Of a stretch of 32,660 bases of DNA, positions 20,774-32,608 are shown one piece after another; position 1 is the first letter of the stretch; every line of letters starts with the position of its first letter. Below the pieces are notes generated by a model. It did no database searches and was not told the origin of the DNA. It was given only the letters and a program-made list of their open reading frames with translations. The position numbers were made by a program, and so were the translations under genes. The stretch is taken from contig NXFV01001779.1 of assembly GCA_002803225.1 (NCBI GenBank), positions 1 through 32,660 of the forward strand, in the 5' to 3' direction. This stretch comes from Gamarada debralockiae (Eukaryota; Ascomycota; Leotiomycetes; Helotiales; Hyphodiscaceae).

Positions 20774-21111
20774 TTCGGTTTTCTTTCAAGGTAGTTGCAG
20801 AGCATGTGTCCGAAAGGAACGTGTAAAAGAAAACATCTTCTAGAATGTCTTAAATAAAAGGACAAAAAAGTCGAATGACGAATATGGAATGATCGAGCTT
20901 CATCTAGAAATTGATAGTCCTTGATGCCTTAAGGCAGAAATACTTCTGCCTTATAATTTTAGCGTATGTTTAGATGGCTCATGGCCAATCCGAATCACCT
21001 TGCAAAACACACCCAGCGACTTTCTTTTAAAAATTAACATCCCCCACCACTCCCCCACCACAACTGTTCTACCTCGAATAATACACTCTAACAAATACAA
21101 AAATATTCACA
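20774..21111. promoter_or_regulatory. Shared divergent promoter of HSP78 and EFB1
   Basis: A 338-bp spacer between head-to-head start codons. It contains a heat-shock-element-like TTCtaGAAtgTCT (20838-20850), 65 bp upstream of the HSP78 ATG. A TTC...GAA pair with a wider gap lies near 20900. A perfect 9-bp hairpin AAGGCAGAA/TTCTGCCTT is at 20931-20939/20944-20952. A CCAAT box at 20985-20989 sits about 120 bp upstream of EFB1. The EFB1 5' UTR is C/A-rich, typical for a highly expressed translation factor. Confidence 0.6.
20838..20850. promoter_or_regulatory. Heat-shock-element-like site
   Basis: TTC-TA-GAA-TG-TCT fits the alternating nTTCn/nGAAn arrangement bound by Hsf1, with the third unit degenerate. 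The placement in front of a mitochondrial Hsp100 gene makes it credible. Binding is inferred. Confidence 0.4.
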
Positions 21112-22253
21112 ATGGGATTCGCCGACTTCGCCACAGATGCTGGTCTCACCAGTAAGCTCTTTCCCCCTACCAAACCCCTTCGATCTAGATCAAAGTCGAT
21201 CGCAAATTTGAGAGCGCGCAAATTGATATGGCATAGTGCTTAACAGCTGGTTGACCACCCGCTCATACATCGTTGGGTATGTTATTATCTTTTTGAAGGA
21301 GAATTTTCCGTCCTTATTCCTGTCTCCGGTGGTAGAAGCTGTTGTGTGCAGTTTTGCTCCCCCAGCCCCACCTCGAGCTTTCTATTTCATGATGAGCAAC
21401 ATTGGTCCGTGTTACTGAGCGGCCTCAAGAACCGTCATATGACGATCACCAAAGCATTCAAGTGCACCTCTGAATTTTCCTTGGCATTCTTTACAAGTAC
21501 TAGTAGCAGATTTTAAGACAGAAAACTAACATCAGGACAGATACTCTCCTTCCCAAGCCGATGTTGTCTCGTTCAAGGCCCTCTCCTCCGCCCCAGACTC
21601 CGCAAAATACCCCCACGCTGCGAGATGGTACAAGCACATTGCCTCCTACACCGACGAGTTTGCCACTCTCTCTGGTGATGCTTCCAAGGCATACACAACT
21701 TACGGCCCCGAGGCGAGCGACCTTACGCTGAACCCAGCCAAGGCACCAGCAGCTGAGGAAGACGATGATGACGTCGACTTGTTCGGTAGCGATGACGAGG
21801 AAGAAGATGCAGAAGCGGAAAGAATCAGAAACGAGCGCTTGGCCGAGTACAAGAAGAAGAAGGAGGGCAAGACTAAGCCTGCTGCTAAGTCTCTCGTCAC
21901 TATGGATGTCAAGCCTTGGGGTATGTCCTCATTCACATTCACATAAAAATAACATGCTAACAAAGTTAGATGACGAGACAGATATGAAAGCTTTGGAAGC
22001 TTCCGTTCGTGGTATTGAGAAGGATGGTCTCGTCTGGGGAACTTCCAAGCTTGTGCCAGTTGGATTTGGTATTAAGAAGCTGCAGATCAACTTGGTCATC
22101 GAGGACGACAAGATTGGTCTTGATGACTTGCAGGAGGAGATTGCAGAGTTTGAGGACTATGTTCAGTCCACTGATATTGTATGCTCTCTCTCCTTTATGT
22201 TCCCTTTCAACCTTGTGCTAACAATCATCTAGGTCGCTATGCAAAAGCTATAG
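21112..22253 (+). CDS. EFB1: Translation elongation factor 1-beta (eEF1B-beta, GEF of eEF1A)
   Basis: Five exons, 21112-21151, 21237-21276, 21541-21920, 21970-22178 and 22233-22253, encode 229 residues. The N-terminal GST-C-like region ([27 protein letters not shown]) binds eEF1B-gamma. It is followed by the acidic linker [16 protein letters not shown], a typical casein kinase 2 target region. The C-terminal GEF domain has [39 protein letters not shown] and the universal [16 protein letters not shown] end. It recharges eEF1A with GTP during elongation. The first two exons have only 40 nt each and the last only 21 nt. Intron 2 is 264 nt. All phases agree with the conserved protein. Confidence 0.97.
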
Positions 22254-22609
22254 AGCGTCTTTCAATTCCTAGGATTCCCTCGCTTCTGCATTTTGCTGCA
22301 TTCTCGAATTGATATCAAGCTTTTTGCTGGTTTTATGGCTGTGTGTCCGATGAAATGATAAACCGATTCCATGGGATGATGATGATCAGGGCAGATAGAA
22401 ATGGAATGCAAAAAGTCTACAGTAATTGCTTGTGTTTTATGGAAGCCCTCTAAAAATAAAGCCCATACGTGATTTCCACAGTTTTCGGAACTCTTGTACA
22501 GTACCTCTTAAAGCGGCAGCGCGGGAAGCTTCAAGCTGTAAATTCGTCCACCTCGCCTTAAACCCTTCGCAAACTAACTTCAACGACGAAAGACTCCAAT
22601 AACATCAAG
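22254..22609. other. Short intergenic region between EFB1 and EMC5
   Basis: Holds the EFB1 3' UTR and the EMC5 promoter and 5' UTR. A gatgatgatgatc run and an aaaaataaa stretch near 22450 could serve 3' end formation. No ORF of note. Confidence 0.5.
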
Positions 22610-23112
22610 ATGACCTGGTTATCCAAATCTGTGACCGGCCTGGGCCTCCTCTTCTTGGCGCATGCGTAGGTTGTTCATAGAATCGAATCCAGAATAATCG
22701 CTAACAGTATTTTGACAGCTGCTACTCTGCCTACGAACACTCCGCCCTCCATTCAACCAGCACAGCATCTATATCCTCCCTCACATCTCACAGCGGAGCA
22801 GCATCTGTTACCTCCTTGCCCATCGACATCTCGATCGAAACCATCGTGGCCGTCTTCACGGTCTGTCTAGGTTTAGTGTTGGGAACTCCGGAATTACGAC
22901 CGATACAATGGCGCGTCTGGGCAGGCAAGATTGAACGCGAAGGGGAGAAGGGATTCATGGACGGAAATGGACAGGTCGATATTGATTATGTTGGCAACCC
23001 ATACAGGATGTTGGAGAGCAGGCCGGGCTTCATAGACATCAGGAAGCAGAGGAAGGAATTTGCGGAATGGGTCAGAGAAGGGGGAGGTGCGGCTGCTGCT
23101 CCAAAAAGCTAG
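22610..23112 (+). CDS. EMC5: ER membrane protein complex subunit 5 (EMC5/MMgT family)
   Basis: Exons 22610-22665 and 22719-23112 encode 149 residues. The first transmembrane segment (about 5-22) starts MTWLSKSVTGLGLLFLAHA and is followed by the family's ACYSAYEHS region. A Ser/Thr-rich lumenal loop leads to the second segment IDISIETIVAVFTVCLGLVLG, after which comes PIQWRVWAGK, a motif typical of EMC5. The cytosolic tail includes NPYRMLESRPGFIDIRKQR. As part of the EMC, it helps insert tail-anchored and multi-pass proteins into the ER. The older name, membrane magnesium transporter, comes from the same family. The intron (53 nt) has a CTAAC branch site. Confidence 0.9.
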
Positions 23113-23444
23113 AGGTTGGCTTCTATCTATTTGACTATTGTGGAGGTTGTTTGCAGATGATGGGCTGGCTGGCATCTAGTATGAGCTGGCAGTGAATTGG
23201 CTGAGAACTCATGTCGACAAGGCGAATCGTAGAAGGCAAGCCACCTTGTAATTGAATCAGGCATGATTGTAGTATCAATGAACCTTTCAGTACAAGATAA
23301 GATTCAAATTTTCAAGTCATGGCCACAAGTGCTAGGTGCATGACTATGTCTTTGGTGAGCGTCGGCAGAAAATATCAATAGTCAACCTCGCTTCGCACTA
23401 TAGAAATCTTCCATCTTCAAACCTAGACATCATCAGGACTCAAA
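23113..23444. other. Intergenic region between EMC5 and MSH5
   Basis: A 332-bp spacer holding the EMC5 3' UTR and the MSH5 promoter. No ORF or strong motif is visible. Confidence 0.5.
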
Positions 23445-26400
23445 ATGGCCTTCAAGCGTCGTCGTGTGAGTTCGGGCACTTCGTCTCGACGACAACAGAT
23501 GTCCTCTCGCCCACCAACCCCCTCTCGACCACAGAGCCTCGCTCGCATGAGCTCTGTTCCCCGAAGCATTCCACCATCCTCCCCACGCCTACCACCACTT
23601 TCACAGCAGAATAGGATCTCTCTCAGGCCCGGCATCTCCGGCGTCTCCGCAGCATCGTCACCTAGAGACCAAGATGTAATTCGAGCTCTTGATGAGACGG
23701 AAGCCGAGATCCAGGAACGTGAGGACCTGGACGCGTTGAACGAGATTATCATGGCAGTCGAGACGAAGGAACGTGGCTCCATCGGATGTGCTTACTACAT
23801 TGCAAGGGAGGAGAAATTGTGCTTAATGGAGGATATCAAGATGGCTGGACTTGAGATCGTTGATACCTTGAAGATCCACATTCAACCTACTGTTGTCCTG
23901 ATTAGCACACGTTGTGAAGAGAAGCTGGAAGAGAATCTCGGCAGGGAAGCTCGCGGGATTGATAGGGGAGATGATGCAAGTAAGTTTATATCTTCAAGAG
24001 GACCTGGACCGTACTGACTGAACACAGATGATATTTTCGGCGCGTATGTCCTCAATGCTCAAACATCTGGCGACTTCAACTACGAGAGAGCAAAGAACAA
24101 ACTCGTCAATCTTGAACTCAGCGCAGACGACGCTACTAATATCATATTCACGACTCCAGAGGACGAACTAGCCGGAGATTCTGGATATCACCATGGCGAC
24201 CAGGTAGGCATGGGCCGTCAAGGACGACTCATGAAGCTCGCTGGCTGCATCGATCTTGATAGCAGACTTACGGTATGTTTTTGGCACATTTCCAATATAC
24301 CATGCTGATTGCTAATTGTCTAGGTGGGATGCGCCGGAGCCATATTGAACTACCTCTCCAAACGAAAGTCGGTCGATTACCTTCCCAACGATCAAGCTGC
24401 CCTAGTCGCTTTTCGAGTCAGGATGATCGAGATGTTCACGCTTTCAGATATGATGTTCGTTAATGCAAATACTTTGGCATCCCTCCAGATCATACAGTCA
24501 GAAAACCATCCCAATAAACACATGCAAGGCCCGAATCAGTCCACCTCTGGAGCGAAAGAGAGCTTGTCTGTATACGGGTTATTCCACCATCTAGCGCGAA
24601 CTCCGCAGGGGAAGCAGAAGCTCAGGCGCATGTTTCTACGCCCAAGCATTGACTTATCAGTGATTGGAGAGCGGTTGAATACAATCGGCGTCCTCTTAAG
24701 GCCAGGCAATTCTGCTATTTTACAAACGCTTGGCAAAAGCTTGAAGCCAATTAAGGACATACGAGCTATTGTCATACATCTGCAGAAAGGAATTTGCGAC
24801 GTGCCTGCTAAGTCATCAGTCATTCGCAAGGGGGTCTGGGGCAGTATGCAGAACTTCATGTTTCAAGCTCTGAGGATTCTCGAAGCAATTCATCAGATTG
24901 GCGAAGGTCAAGGTTTGGCCATTGTAAGTAAGGTAAGGTTGACCTCTCCTATACCCAACAAAGGCTAACATAATGACCAGCTTCTCAATGACGTTCAGCC
25001 ATTTCAACTCAAACAAATTGGCGAGATGATCGAAACCACTGTAGACTTCCAAAGATCCGCTGAACAGCACCGCACGGCAGTTCTCCAAGGAGTGGATCCC
25101 GAATTGGACAACATGAAAAGGACGTATGATGGTATGGATAGCCTTCTTACCCAGGTTGCTGCTCAACTTTCGAGTGATCTACCAGAGTGGGCCTCTCGGT
25201 ACGTCGAAAATTGTATATTTTTCCCACAGCTGGGATTCCTTACTGTCGTTCCCCTTGATCCCGAGACTGGCAAAGGTAAGTACGAAGGCGAAGGTATGGA
25301 CGATGATGTCTGGACGAAACAGTTTGTCAGCAATGATATGGGGTACTACAAGAACAGGCGCATGAAAGAGATGGATGATTACTTCGGTGACATGTATGGC
25401 ATGATATGCGGTAAGCAACCAACAGATATCGCAACTAGACTTTGGCACTGACGGCCCTTAGATAGGGAGATCGAGATCATCCATGATTTAGCTGTGAAGG
25501 TCCTGGAGCACGAGAAACTCATTATCCGATGCTCAGATCTCTGTGGCGAACTCGATAGCCTGGTTGCGCTTGCAATCGGAGCACAAAAATATAGTTTCGT
25601 CCGACCCCAAATGACCGCGAAGAATATTATTCGTATCGAAGGGGGTCGTCATCCATTGCAAGAGCTTACTGTTCCTGCTTATATCCCAAATGGTTGCATC
25701 CTCGCTGGAGGCCGTGGTGACGAGGACGATGGAGAAGACCCAATGTCTCCCTCCCAAAACTTTGTTCCCATCGAGGAAGACGCTGAAAGTCCTAGTGTGC
25801 TGATCATGACTGGCCCCAACTACTCTGGCAAGAGTGTATATCTCAAGCAAAACGCCCTGATCGTCTACATGGCGCACATCGGTTGCTACGTTCCTGCTGA
25901 GAGAGCCATGATCGGGTTGACGGACAAGATCTTGACACGGATTGCGACGCGCGAGAGCATTTCGAGGAATCAGAGTGCCTTCGTGATCGATCTCCAGCAA
26001 GTAGCTCTGTCGATGAACCTCGCGACCCGTCGCAGTTTGATAGTTATCGACGAATTCGGCAAAGGCACAAACTCCGTCGACGGCGCAGGACTGGCTTGCG
26101 GTGTCTTCGAATACTTCCTCAACCTCGGCTCCGATCGCCCAAAGGTCCTTGGCGCAACGCACTTCCACGAAATTTTTGAGAATGGGTTTCTGGGGCAAAG
26201 ACCCGAGCTGTCCTTTGGCCACATGGAGGTTCGTGTTGATACCGACACTAATGTTGTGGAAGACCAGATTACGTACCTGTACAATTTCGTATCAGGTCGA
26301 AGCACGTCAAGCTTTGGTACTTGTTGCGCTCTCATTAATGGCATTGATCCAGCAATCGTGGAAAGAGCTGACGAACTGATCCTCTTGGCGGCTCGAGGTG

Positions 26401-26591
26401 AGGACCTCATTGCGGCTTGCACAAAAATCTCCGATCAGGAAGCCGAAGACCTGGAAGAGGCAGAACAGATAGGAAGGCAATTCCTCGAGCAGGATTTTCC
26501 TCGTCCAGAGGATAAGCATCAACTAGGCATCGACGTCCGAGGTTTGCTACAAAATATTCTTATTGTGGGGTCCAGCTCAGTCAATGTGTGA
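23445..26591 (+). CDS. MSH5: Meiotic MutS homologue MSH5
   Basis: Exons 23445-23979, 24028-24272, 24324-24932, 24981-25410 and 25462-26591 encode 982 residues. A Ser/Arg/Pro-rich disordered N-terminus (1-80) precedes the MSH5-typical start of the conserved part, [20 protein letters not shown]. Next come the lever/clamp region and the MutS V ATPase. The ATPase has Walker A GPNYSGKS (724-731), [17 protein letters not shown], Walker [17 protein letters not shown] and the ATHFHE switch. The VDG after GKGTN and the ESIS..FMIDL-like block favour MSH5 over MSH4. With MSH4 it forms a clamp that stabilises recombination intermediates and promotes crossovers in meiosis; it does not repair mismatches. 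An intact copy suggests a working or recently working sexual cycle. The exon 3 end has two in-frame donors 9 nt apart (24924 and 24933). Confidence 0.95.
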
Positions 26592-27904
26592 TTTGTCTCA
26601 GAGGACTCGGTTTCGCATTTGCCACATAGTACAGTTGGTGCCGATATTCGACTTAATGATCTGGACGTTATCTGGCTTGTTATGCTTATCCTAAGATTAG
26701 CATCATAATACAGCGTAGCTTAGCCGAACGTTGATGAAAGACGTCTTGTTTGAGCCTCAATGCCGATTCTGTACGGAGGTAAGGCCATTTCTGTTATGTG
26801 ATGGGATAGGACAATGATCGAGATCACTTTTTTTGCGAATCGTTGAAACCGTTTTGACCTTTGGACCCCTGTGCAAAACTGTCGATGAATCTTTCCTTTC
26901 GACAAAACTGGCTCATACGTTTGTTTGCCAAGAGCGGAGAACAAGGCAAGAAAATGCTTTTTAGCTAGGGATTCCTCTTGGACCTCCAACAGTTCCATGC
27001 GTAGATCATGTTTAACAAAACATGAAGCCTTGGCGACGTCGATTTTGAGCACGGGGAAACAAGGTACAAACGCCACAACCGCACTGGTGGAACGTGCATC
27101 CTTGGCTTTGAGACTCGCCAAGTTTCGAAAACCTTCTCGATGAAACAAAGTGGACGTTTGGGACAAGGTGGTCCCGATGAAAAAATACTTCCGATGAAAT
27201 AATACTTCCGATGTGGCGCCCTACGCTCATGCCTTCGACAAATAAGGGCAAGCTTGTTCTAATAATGGGCCTCCTCCCCACATTTGCCAGCCCTATCATT
27301 CGTTCAAGCGAACTTAGCTATCCATATCCTGGACAGCGGCTGGTCTCAAAGGGACGAAGTCGTTGCTACATCCAGCTCTCATCGCAGTGGTGAGGCTCTG
27401 TGCGACATGTCATATGTTTCGATTCTCCGCATTCTTCACCATGCCGACTTTACTATTATTAGCGCTCGTTAAGTTTAACCGTACATTGTACTCTCTGACT
27501 CGTCTCAACTCTTGGGCAAGGTTGTTCGCTACCTAGGGCATGAATCTGGCAACGTCGTCGTCCCGCGACTTATGCCGCAGATCACTTACGTGGTGGAACC
27601 CAGAATAGTTCTGCTCTGTGACCATTGACTTTTCAAAGTTAGAATGTTGAAGTTTTTGTTGTTTGAGAAAGCACTAGGGCCCTTCAACGTCAGTTGCCGT
27701 CCACGTTGCCTACTCTTTTAGACGCAGCATGGTTGTGGACTTGGAGATACGCGTTGGATTATAAGTATGACCTTCTGAATCACCATTATTCCTCCTCATT
27801 CCAGTCATCAAAACTCCATCATCATCATCTTATCTCAATAACAACAATCTCAATCAATCAATCATCTTCAAGCTTCTAGTTCACCAACCCAACAAACCAT
27901 CAAC
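26592..27904. other. Gene-free region of about 1.3 kb
   Basis: A 148-codon minus-strand frame (26720-27166) has no recognisable domain, and shorter frames overlap it on the other strand. It also holds a 17-bp tandem duplication (27175-27208). The last 120 bp (27780 on) are C/A/T-rich with repeated atc/atca words, typical of a fungal 5' UTR, and belong to the small secreted protein gene. Confidence 0.5.
27175..27208. repeat. Tandem duplication of a 17-bp unit
   Basis: CGATGAAAAAATACTTC (27175-27191) is followed at once by CGATGAAATAATACTTC (27192-27208), with one mismatch and a partial third CGATG. Minor microsatellite-like feature. Confidence 0.8.
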
Positions 27905-28354
27905 ATGCAATTCTCAAGCCTCCTCATTGTCTCCCTCCTCTCCGCCGCCGTCTACGCTCAATCCTCAGATGTATCCGTAAGTTCCCCTATCTCATCCATC
28001 CCATCCTAAAGCATCATCTAACAACCATCACAGTCCTCAAAGACCAAAGCTTCAAAATCTGCAGCCGCCACCGACGCATCAGGCAACTCCACAGCCACAG
28101 CAACCAAGAGTGCAGATGGCACCGGCTCCACCGGCACCTCAGGCGGCTCCATGAACTCCACCAAAGCGTCTGGCAAGTCATCCAGCGGCGCCGCCTCGAC
28201 AGCCAAGTCGACTGGCACGGGCAGCGGTAACAGCACGAGCACGGCCTCGGCAGGCACTGTCATGAGCACTGGTGGTGCGTCTGCGCTACTTGCGCAAGGG
28301 GGTGGAATGGTTACTGTTGCGGGGTTGGGTGTTGTTTTTGCTGTGTTCATGTAA
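27905..28354 (+). CDS. Small Ser/Thr/Gly-rich secreted protein, probably GPI-anchored
   Basis: Exons 27905-27976 and 28034-28354 encode 130 residues. A clear signal peptide (MQFSSLLIVSLLSAAVYA, 1-18) leads into a low-complexity Ser/Thr/Ala/Gly/Lys region with several NST/NSTK N-glycosylation sequons and many possible O-mannosylation sites. The extreme C-terminus is hydrophobic (MVTVAGLGVVFAVFM) with no charged tail, preceded by small residues suited to a GPI omega site. It has no cysteine and no folded domain. Such proteins sit in the fungal cell wall or plasma membrane. The 57-nt intron lies just after the signal peptide. Start context caacATG and a long C/A-rich leader support expression. 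No specific function can be named. Confidence 0.88.
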
Positions 28355-30161
28355 AGATCGGGCTTGGATATGGGTGTTGGGAATTGGGTGGGGGAGTAAA
28401 AATAGGAATGGGAAGGATAGATGAGATTATGAGATAGATGGGTCGCTCGCGGACTGTTTTGTGTCCAGCGGGTCTCTGGCATTCGAACGTGGCGCTCAAT
28501 GAAAGCATTTGCAAGGCTTAATTACAATAAATGGGTCTATTGTAGTGGTTTAGGTTCGGAAAAAGAAAAGACAAAAAATTCATACCAGCCACTTTCCATT
28601 GCGTGGCATTCACCTGTGAAGAACTTTGAGCGACTTGGTTCTCAATTATCCGTCAACACATGCCCATTGAATACCGAGCTTTGAGAATCTACCTGCTCCT
28701 CATCGGTCTGGTATTTGTCCACCGTGGATAAAAGATCAAGTAGTCCCGAGAAGCAAGGGGCTGAGGACGAGTCTGTGATTGTCCAATCCGCGAAGGGGAC
28801 GCTAAGTATTTACACCAAACGGAATGAGCGCACCTACAAATTCACGGCTCGATCACTACTCTTTCGATTAGGAAAGCAGGCATTTAAATCGATTTAATCT
28901 TGAGAACAGCGGTGAGATGTCTACCTGCAGTGCCACACGGATGCATGATGCGATCCAGATACACTGCGTCCATTCGAGTGGGTGGACAATGGTTGCTTGA
29001 ACTTCCAGTAGTGATACTATTTGGTTGGGCAATGGGAGAAACACCAGCAAAATTGGCGACTTATATTTGGGGTTCTCAAAATCAATACTTTCGATGAAAA
29101 TAAGCGAGTTCGATATACCTGTTTGCATCTCTTGGGTCTGGTACGTAGTACTGGCGTCTCGACGCCTTCCTCTTCACAGAAAAGGAGGGGCTAAGACATG
29201 ACTGGGTTACATCACTTCCCCATTATACTTTTTCAATTCCCAATTCGGGTTCCTATCTAGGCCAAAATGAGGGGATTCAGATTCGCGTAGAAAGTGGTTC
29301 AAGCGATTGATACGTTATTCACTTGAGGCAACCTGTAGGAACCCGCAGAAGTTGTGTTGCTTGAGTCCCTTTTGACGTCAAAACAGAGTTTGAGGGATAT
29401 TCACAGGCACAGCCCAACGGTAGTGATACCGAATGGAATCCCGTGCTCTTGTTTGTGTGCATTGTTGGAGAGGATTCATCTCTCAATTTCAAGCACTATG
29501 GCGCCGAATGATGACATAACCTTGATGCTTTATAAGAATTCAACGGAACTCCGTGTAGAAAAAAAAAGGGTCCATATTTATCCACATGCCAACAGAAAAA
29601 AAGCGGGACCGCGTGCGAATTATAAATCCGAATGAATTGGAGATTTAAGATTCTTATCCCCGATACTTGCTTTATCACCGCCGCTTGACCCACTTTCTGC
29701 ACGCTTAATGCCGATAACAAGTGATTGACGCTTCCTAAACGTCTAAAGAAGGCAAAGGTCTCAATCGACTATCTCTTGGCGCATACCCTACAGCTCGCTA
29801 CGGAGCGCTGCAAAATAGTAATTTCGTCATTCCCATTTTGAAGACGTCCAGGAGAATAAGGAGCAGCTTTAAATCGAGATGCAGCAGTCAGCCAATCGCA
29901 GACCCACCCCGAGCGGCGTCTCTGCTGTACGTTTGACTCATTCTGAGTAATTCCAATTCTTTATACTACTGCAAACCTTGTTGGTATCAATTATGATTCG
30001 TTGGATTTCTAATCTCCTTCTTAACTTCGAGCGCTGGTAGCGGGAACCGTCGCCGGCCCAAAAAGGTTTGTCGCTCAATATAATTTGTTTTAAGCTCTGA
30101 TGACGCCCACCCTTTCTTTCCCAACGTTTCGCGTTGGGTATGGTGATTGAATACGGTCAAG
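28355..30161. other. Upstream region of the ABC transporter, about 1.8 kb
   Basis: No convincing complete gene. It may contain additional 5' coding exons of the ABC transporter: an ATG at 29879 opens a 16-codon stretch ending at GTACGT, and 30041-30065 is a phase-compatible 25-nt block. Also seen are a CCAAT box near 29891, a hairpin CCCAACG/CGTTGGG (30120-30126/30132-30138) and an upstream ATG at 30140. Confidence 0.45.
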
Positions 30162-32589
30162 ATGTTTTACACAAAGACCGATTGGATGTTTACAGAGAAC
30201 GCTGAGGGCCGTGAAGGTGCTCGCGTTCCTCTGCACAATGTCGACGGTACGGGCGAACGTCCTCATGAGCCCGAAGAGCCTACCTCTTCTGCTTCATTCA
30301 CTGGAAATGAGGAGGCGGACGGGACGTGGGGTGAGCGGGATGTTGGCGGACCCGTCACTTTTCGAGCCGCTATGCAGGATTACGAGGATATGCAAAAAGA
30401 ACTCACCAACCTCTCGAAATCCCGCACCAACAAGACCAATCGAAGTGGTGCTCGCCGATCGTTGCAAAAAGTAACCTCTGCTGCAAGTCGCCGTTCACGA
30501 GCAACAAGGGCTACCACAGAGCCTGATGCAGATCTTGAAGCGCAGGGTGACGAGAAACCACCTTCGGACGACGAGGACGATTTTGAGCTGGGCGGCTTTT
30601 TGAAGGATGGGCATTTTGAGAAAAGAGATGAGGGTGGATCGGCCAAGAAGGTTGGAGTAATCTATAAGCACCTCGGAGTGCGGGGAGTTGGAGCCACAAG
30701 AACTTTTGTCCGCACTCTTCCCCATGCTGTCATTGGCGTAAGTATCCTCAATTGTTGAAATGGAATGAGATGCTAAGAATTGAAACTCCAGACGTTCGGA
30801 CCTGATCTTTACAGAATTCTTTCTCGGTTTATTCCCGGCCTTCCACACTTTGGATCTCAGGGTGAGGAACGAGATTTGATCCATGATTTCTCAGGTGTTG
30901 TCCGTGATGGAGAAATGCTCTTGGTTCTGGGGAGGCCAGGCAGCGGATGCAGCACTTTCTTGAAAGCAATCACCAACAAGAGAGAGTCATTTGCAGGCGT
31001 TGATGGAGAGGTTTCCTATGGCGGCATTCCCGCTGAGGAGCAGAAGAAGAGCTACAGAGGAGAGGTCATTTACAACGAGGAGGATGATCAACATTTCCCA
31101 ACTCTCACTGTAGAGCAGACTCTTAATTTCTCGCTGCTTAACAAGACAAGGAAGCATGAGACGGGTGATATTCCAGTGATCATCAATGCTCTGCTGAAGA
31201 TGTTCGGTATGTCACACACACGCCACACTCTGGTTGGAGATGTAAGTCTCAAGACCTTGCAGGCAGGCTCAGAAGGCTTACAGATTTCAGGCGTTCGTTC
31301 GTGGTGTTTCAGGAGGTGAACGTAAACGTGTTTCTATTGCCGAAACTCTTGCAACTAAATCCACTGTTGTGGCATGGGACAATTCAACGAGAGGCCTCGA
31401 TGCGAGTACTGCTTTGGATTATGCCAATTCTCTCCGGGTCATGACCGATATCAGTAACCGTACGACGCTCGTCACTTTGTATCAAGCTGGAGAGGGAATC
31501 TACGAATTGATGGACAAGGTTCTCGTCATTGATGAGGGTCGAATGGTTTATTCCGGACCCGCAAACGAGGCCAAGAAGTACTTCCAAGATCTGGGATACT
31601 ACTGCCCTGACAGACAAACGACTGCCGACTTCTTGACAGCCTGTACGGACCCGAACGAGCGACGATTCAGAGACGATTTCGATGGCCCGATTCCAAAGGG
31701 TCCCATTGAGCTCGAGAAGGCTTTCAGAGAAAGTGATGCCTACAAGCGACTTTTACAAGACGTCGAGTCCTACGAAAAGGTCCTGGAGGAGACTGATCAC
31801 GCCGATGCCCGTCAGTTCAAGCAGTCTGTCCAGGAGACCAAATCGAAGGCTGTCTCGAAGCGCTCCAGTTACACGGTCTCATTCATCCGACAAGTCTTGG
31901 CATGTACGAAGCGTGAATTCTGGCTCACTTTCGGAGACAAGACTACGCTTTACACCAAGTTCTTTATTATCATTTCTAACAGTCTGATTGTTGGTTCCCT
32001 GTTCTACGGCCAATCCACCGACACAGAAGGCTCTTTTTCCCGCGGCGGTACTATCTTCTTCTCCATTCTCTTCCTTGGCTGGCTCCAATTATCTGAATTG
32101 ATGAAGGCAGTCTCTGGACGACCCATCATTTCTAGGCACAAGGATTATGCTTTCTATCGACCGTCGGCTGTGGTCATTGCAAGAGTTCTTCAAGACCTCC
32201 CAATGTTGCTGCTCCAAGTCATCCCTTTTTCCATCATCATGGTATGTCCAACGATTTTCAACAATTCAATCCTTGCTTCCAGTTGCAGCGACTGACATGG
32301 CTCTCCAGTACTTCTTGGCAGGCCTCGACGTGGACGTCAACAAGTTTTGGATCTACTTTCTTTTCATCTACACGACTACGATCTGTATGACGGCTCTCTA
32401 CCGCATGTTCGCTGCACTCTCGCCATCCATTGATGATGCTGTCAGGTTCTCGGGTATTGCTCTCAACCTGTTGATGTAAGTTCTTGTAGACTCTTTTTCA
32501 ATCGTTCTCTTGCTGACAACAATTCACAGTATTTATGTTGGATACGTGATTCCAAAGCCGCAATTGATCTCTGACTACATTTGGTTCGG
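30162..32589 (+). CDS. PDR-type (ABCG full-size) ABC transporter, 3' truncated by contig end
   Basis: Exons 30162-30737, 30792-31241, 31291-32241, 32309-32475 and 32530-32589 encode about 734 residues before the window ends in an intron. A charged cytosolic N-terminus is followed by NBD1 with the fungal PDR degenerate Walker A GRPGSGCST (from about residue 239, Cys in place of Lys), signature VSGGERKR and Walker B region WDNSTRGLD. The first half of TMD1 follows: FWLTFGDKTTLYTKFF, FYRPSAVVIARVLQDLP, YFLAGLD and YVGYVIPKP. The second half (NBD2, TMD2) is missing. PDR pumps export azoles, plant defence compounds and other hydrophobic toxins at the plasma membrane. The start is uncertain: 30162 is the first in-frame ATG, but an overlapping upstream ATG and possible upstream exons exist. 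Confidence 0.93.
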
Positions 32590-32606
32590 GTAAGTAATCG
32601 GGAACT

Positions 32607-32608
<2 letters not shown>

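Noticed and set aside
23445..26591. Assignment as MSH4
   Set aside because: The conserved start ([17 protein letters not shown]) and the ESIS...FVIDL ATPase block fit MSH5 better.
26720..27166. 148-codon minus-strand frame as a gene
   Set aside because: No domain, no splice context and no family pattern; opposite-strand frames overlap it. Left as intergenic.
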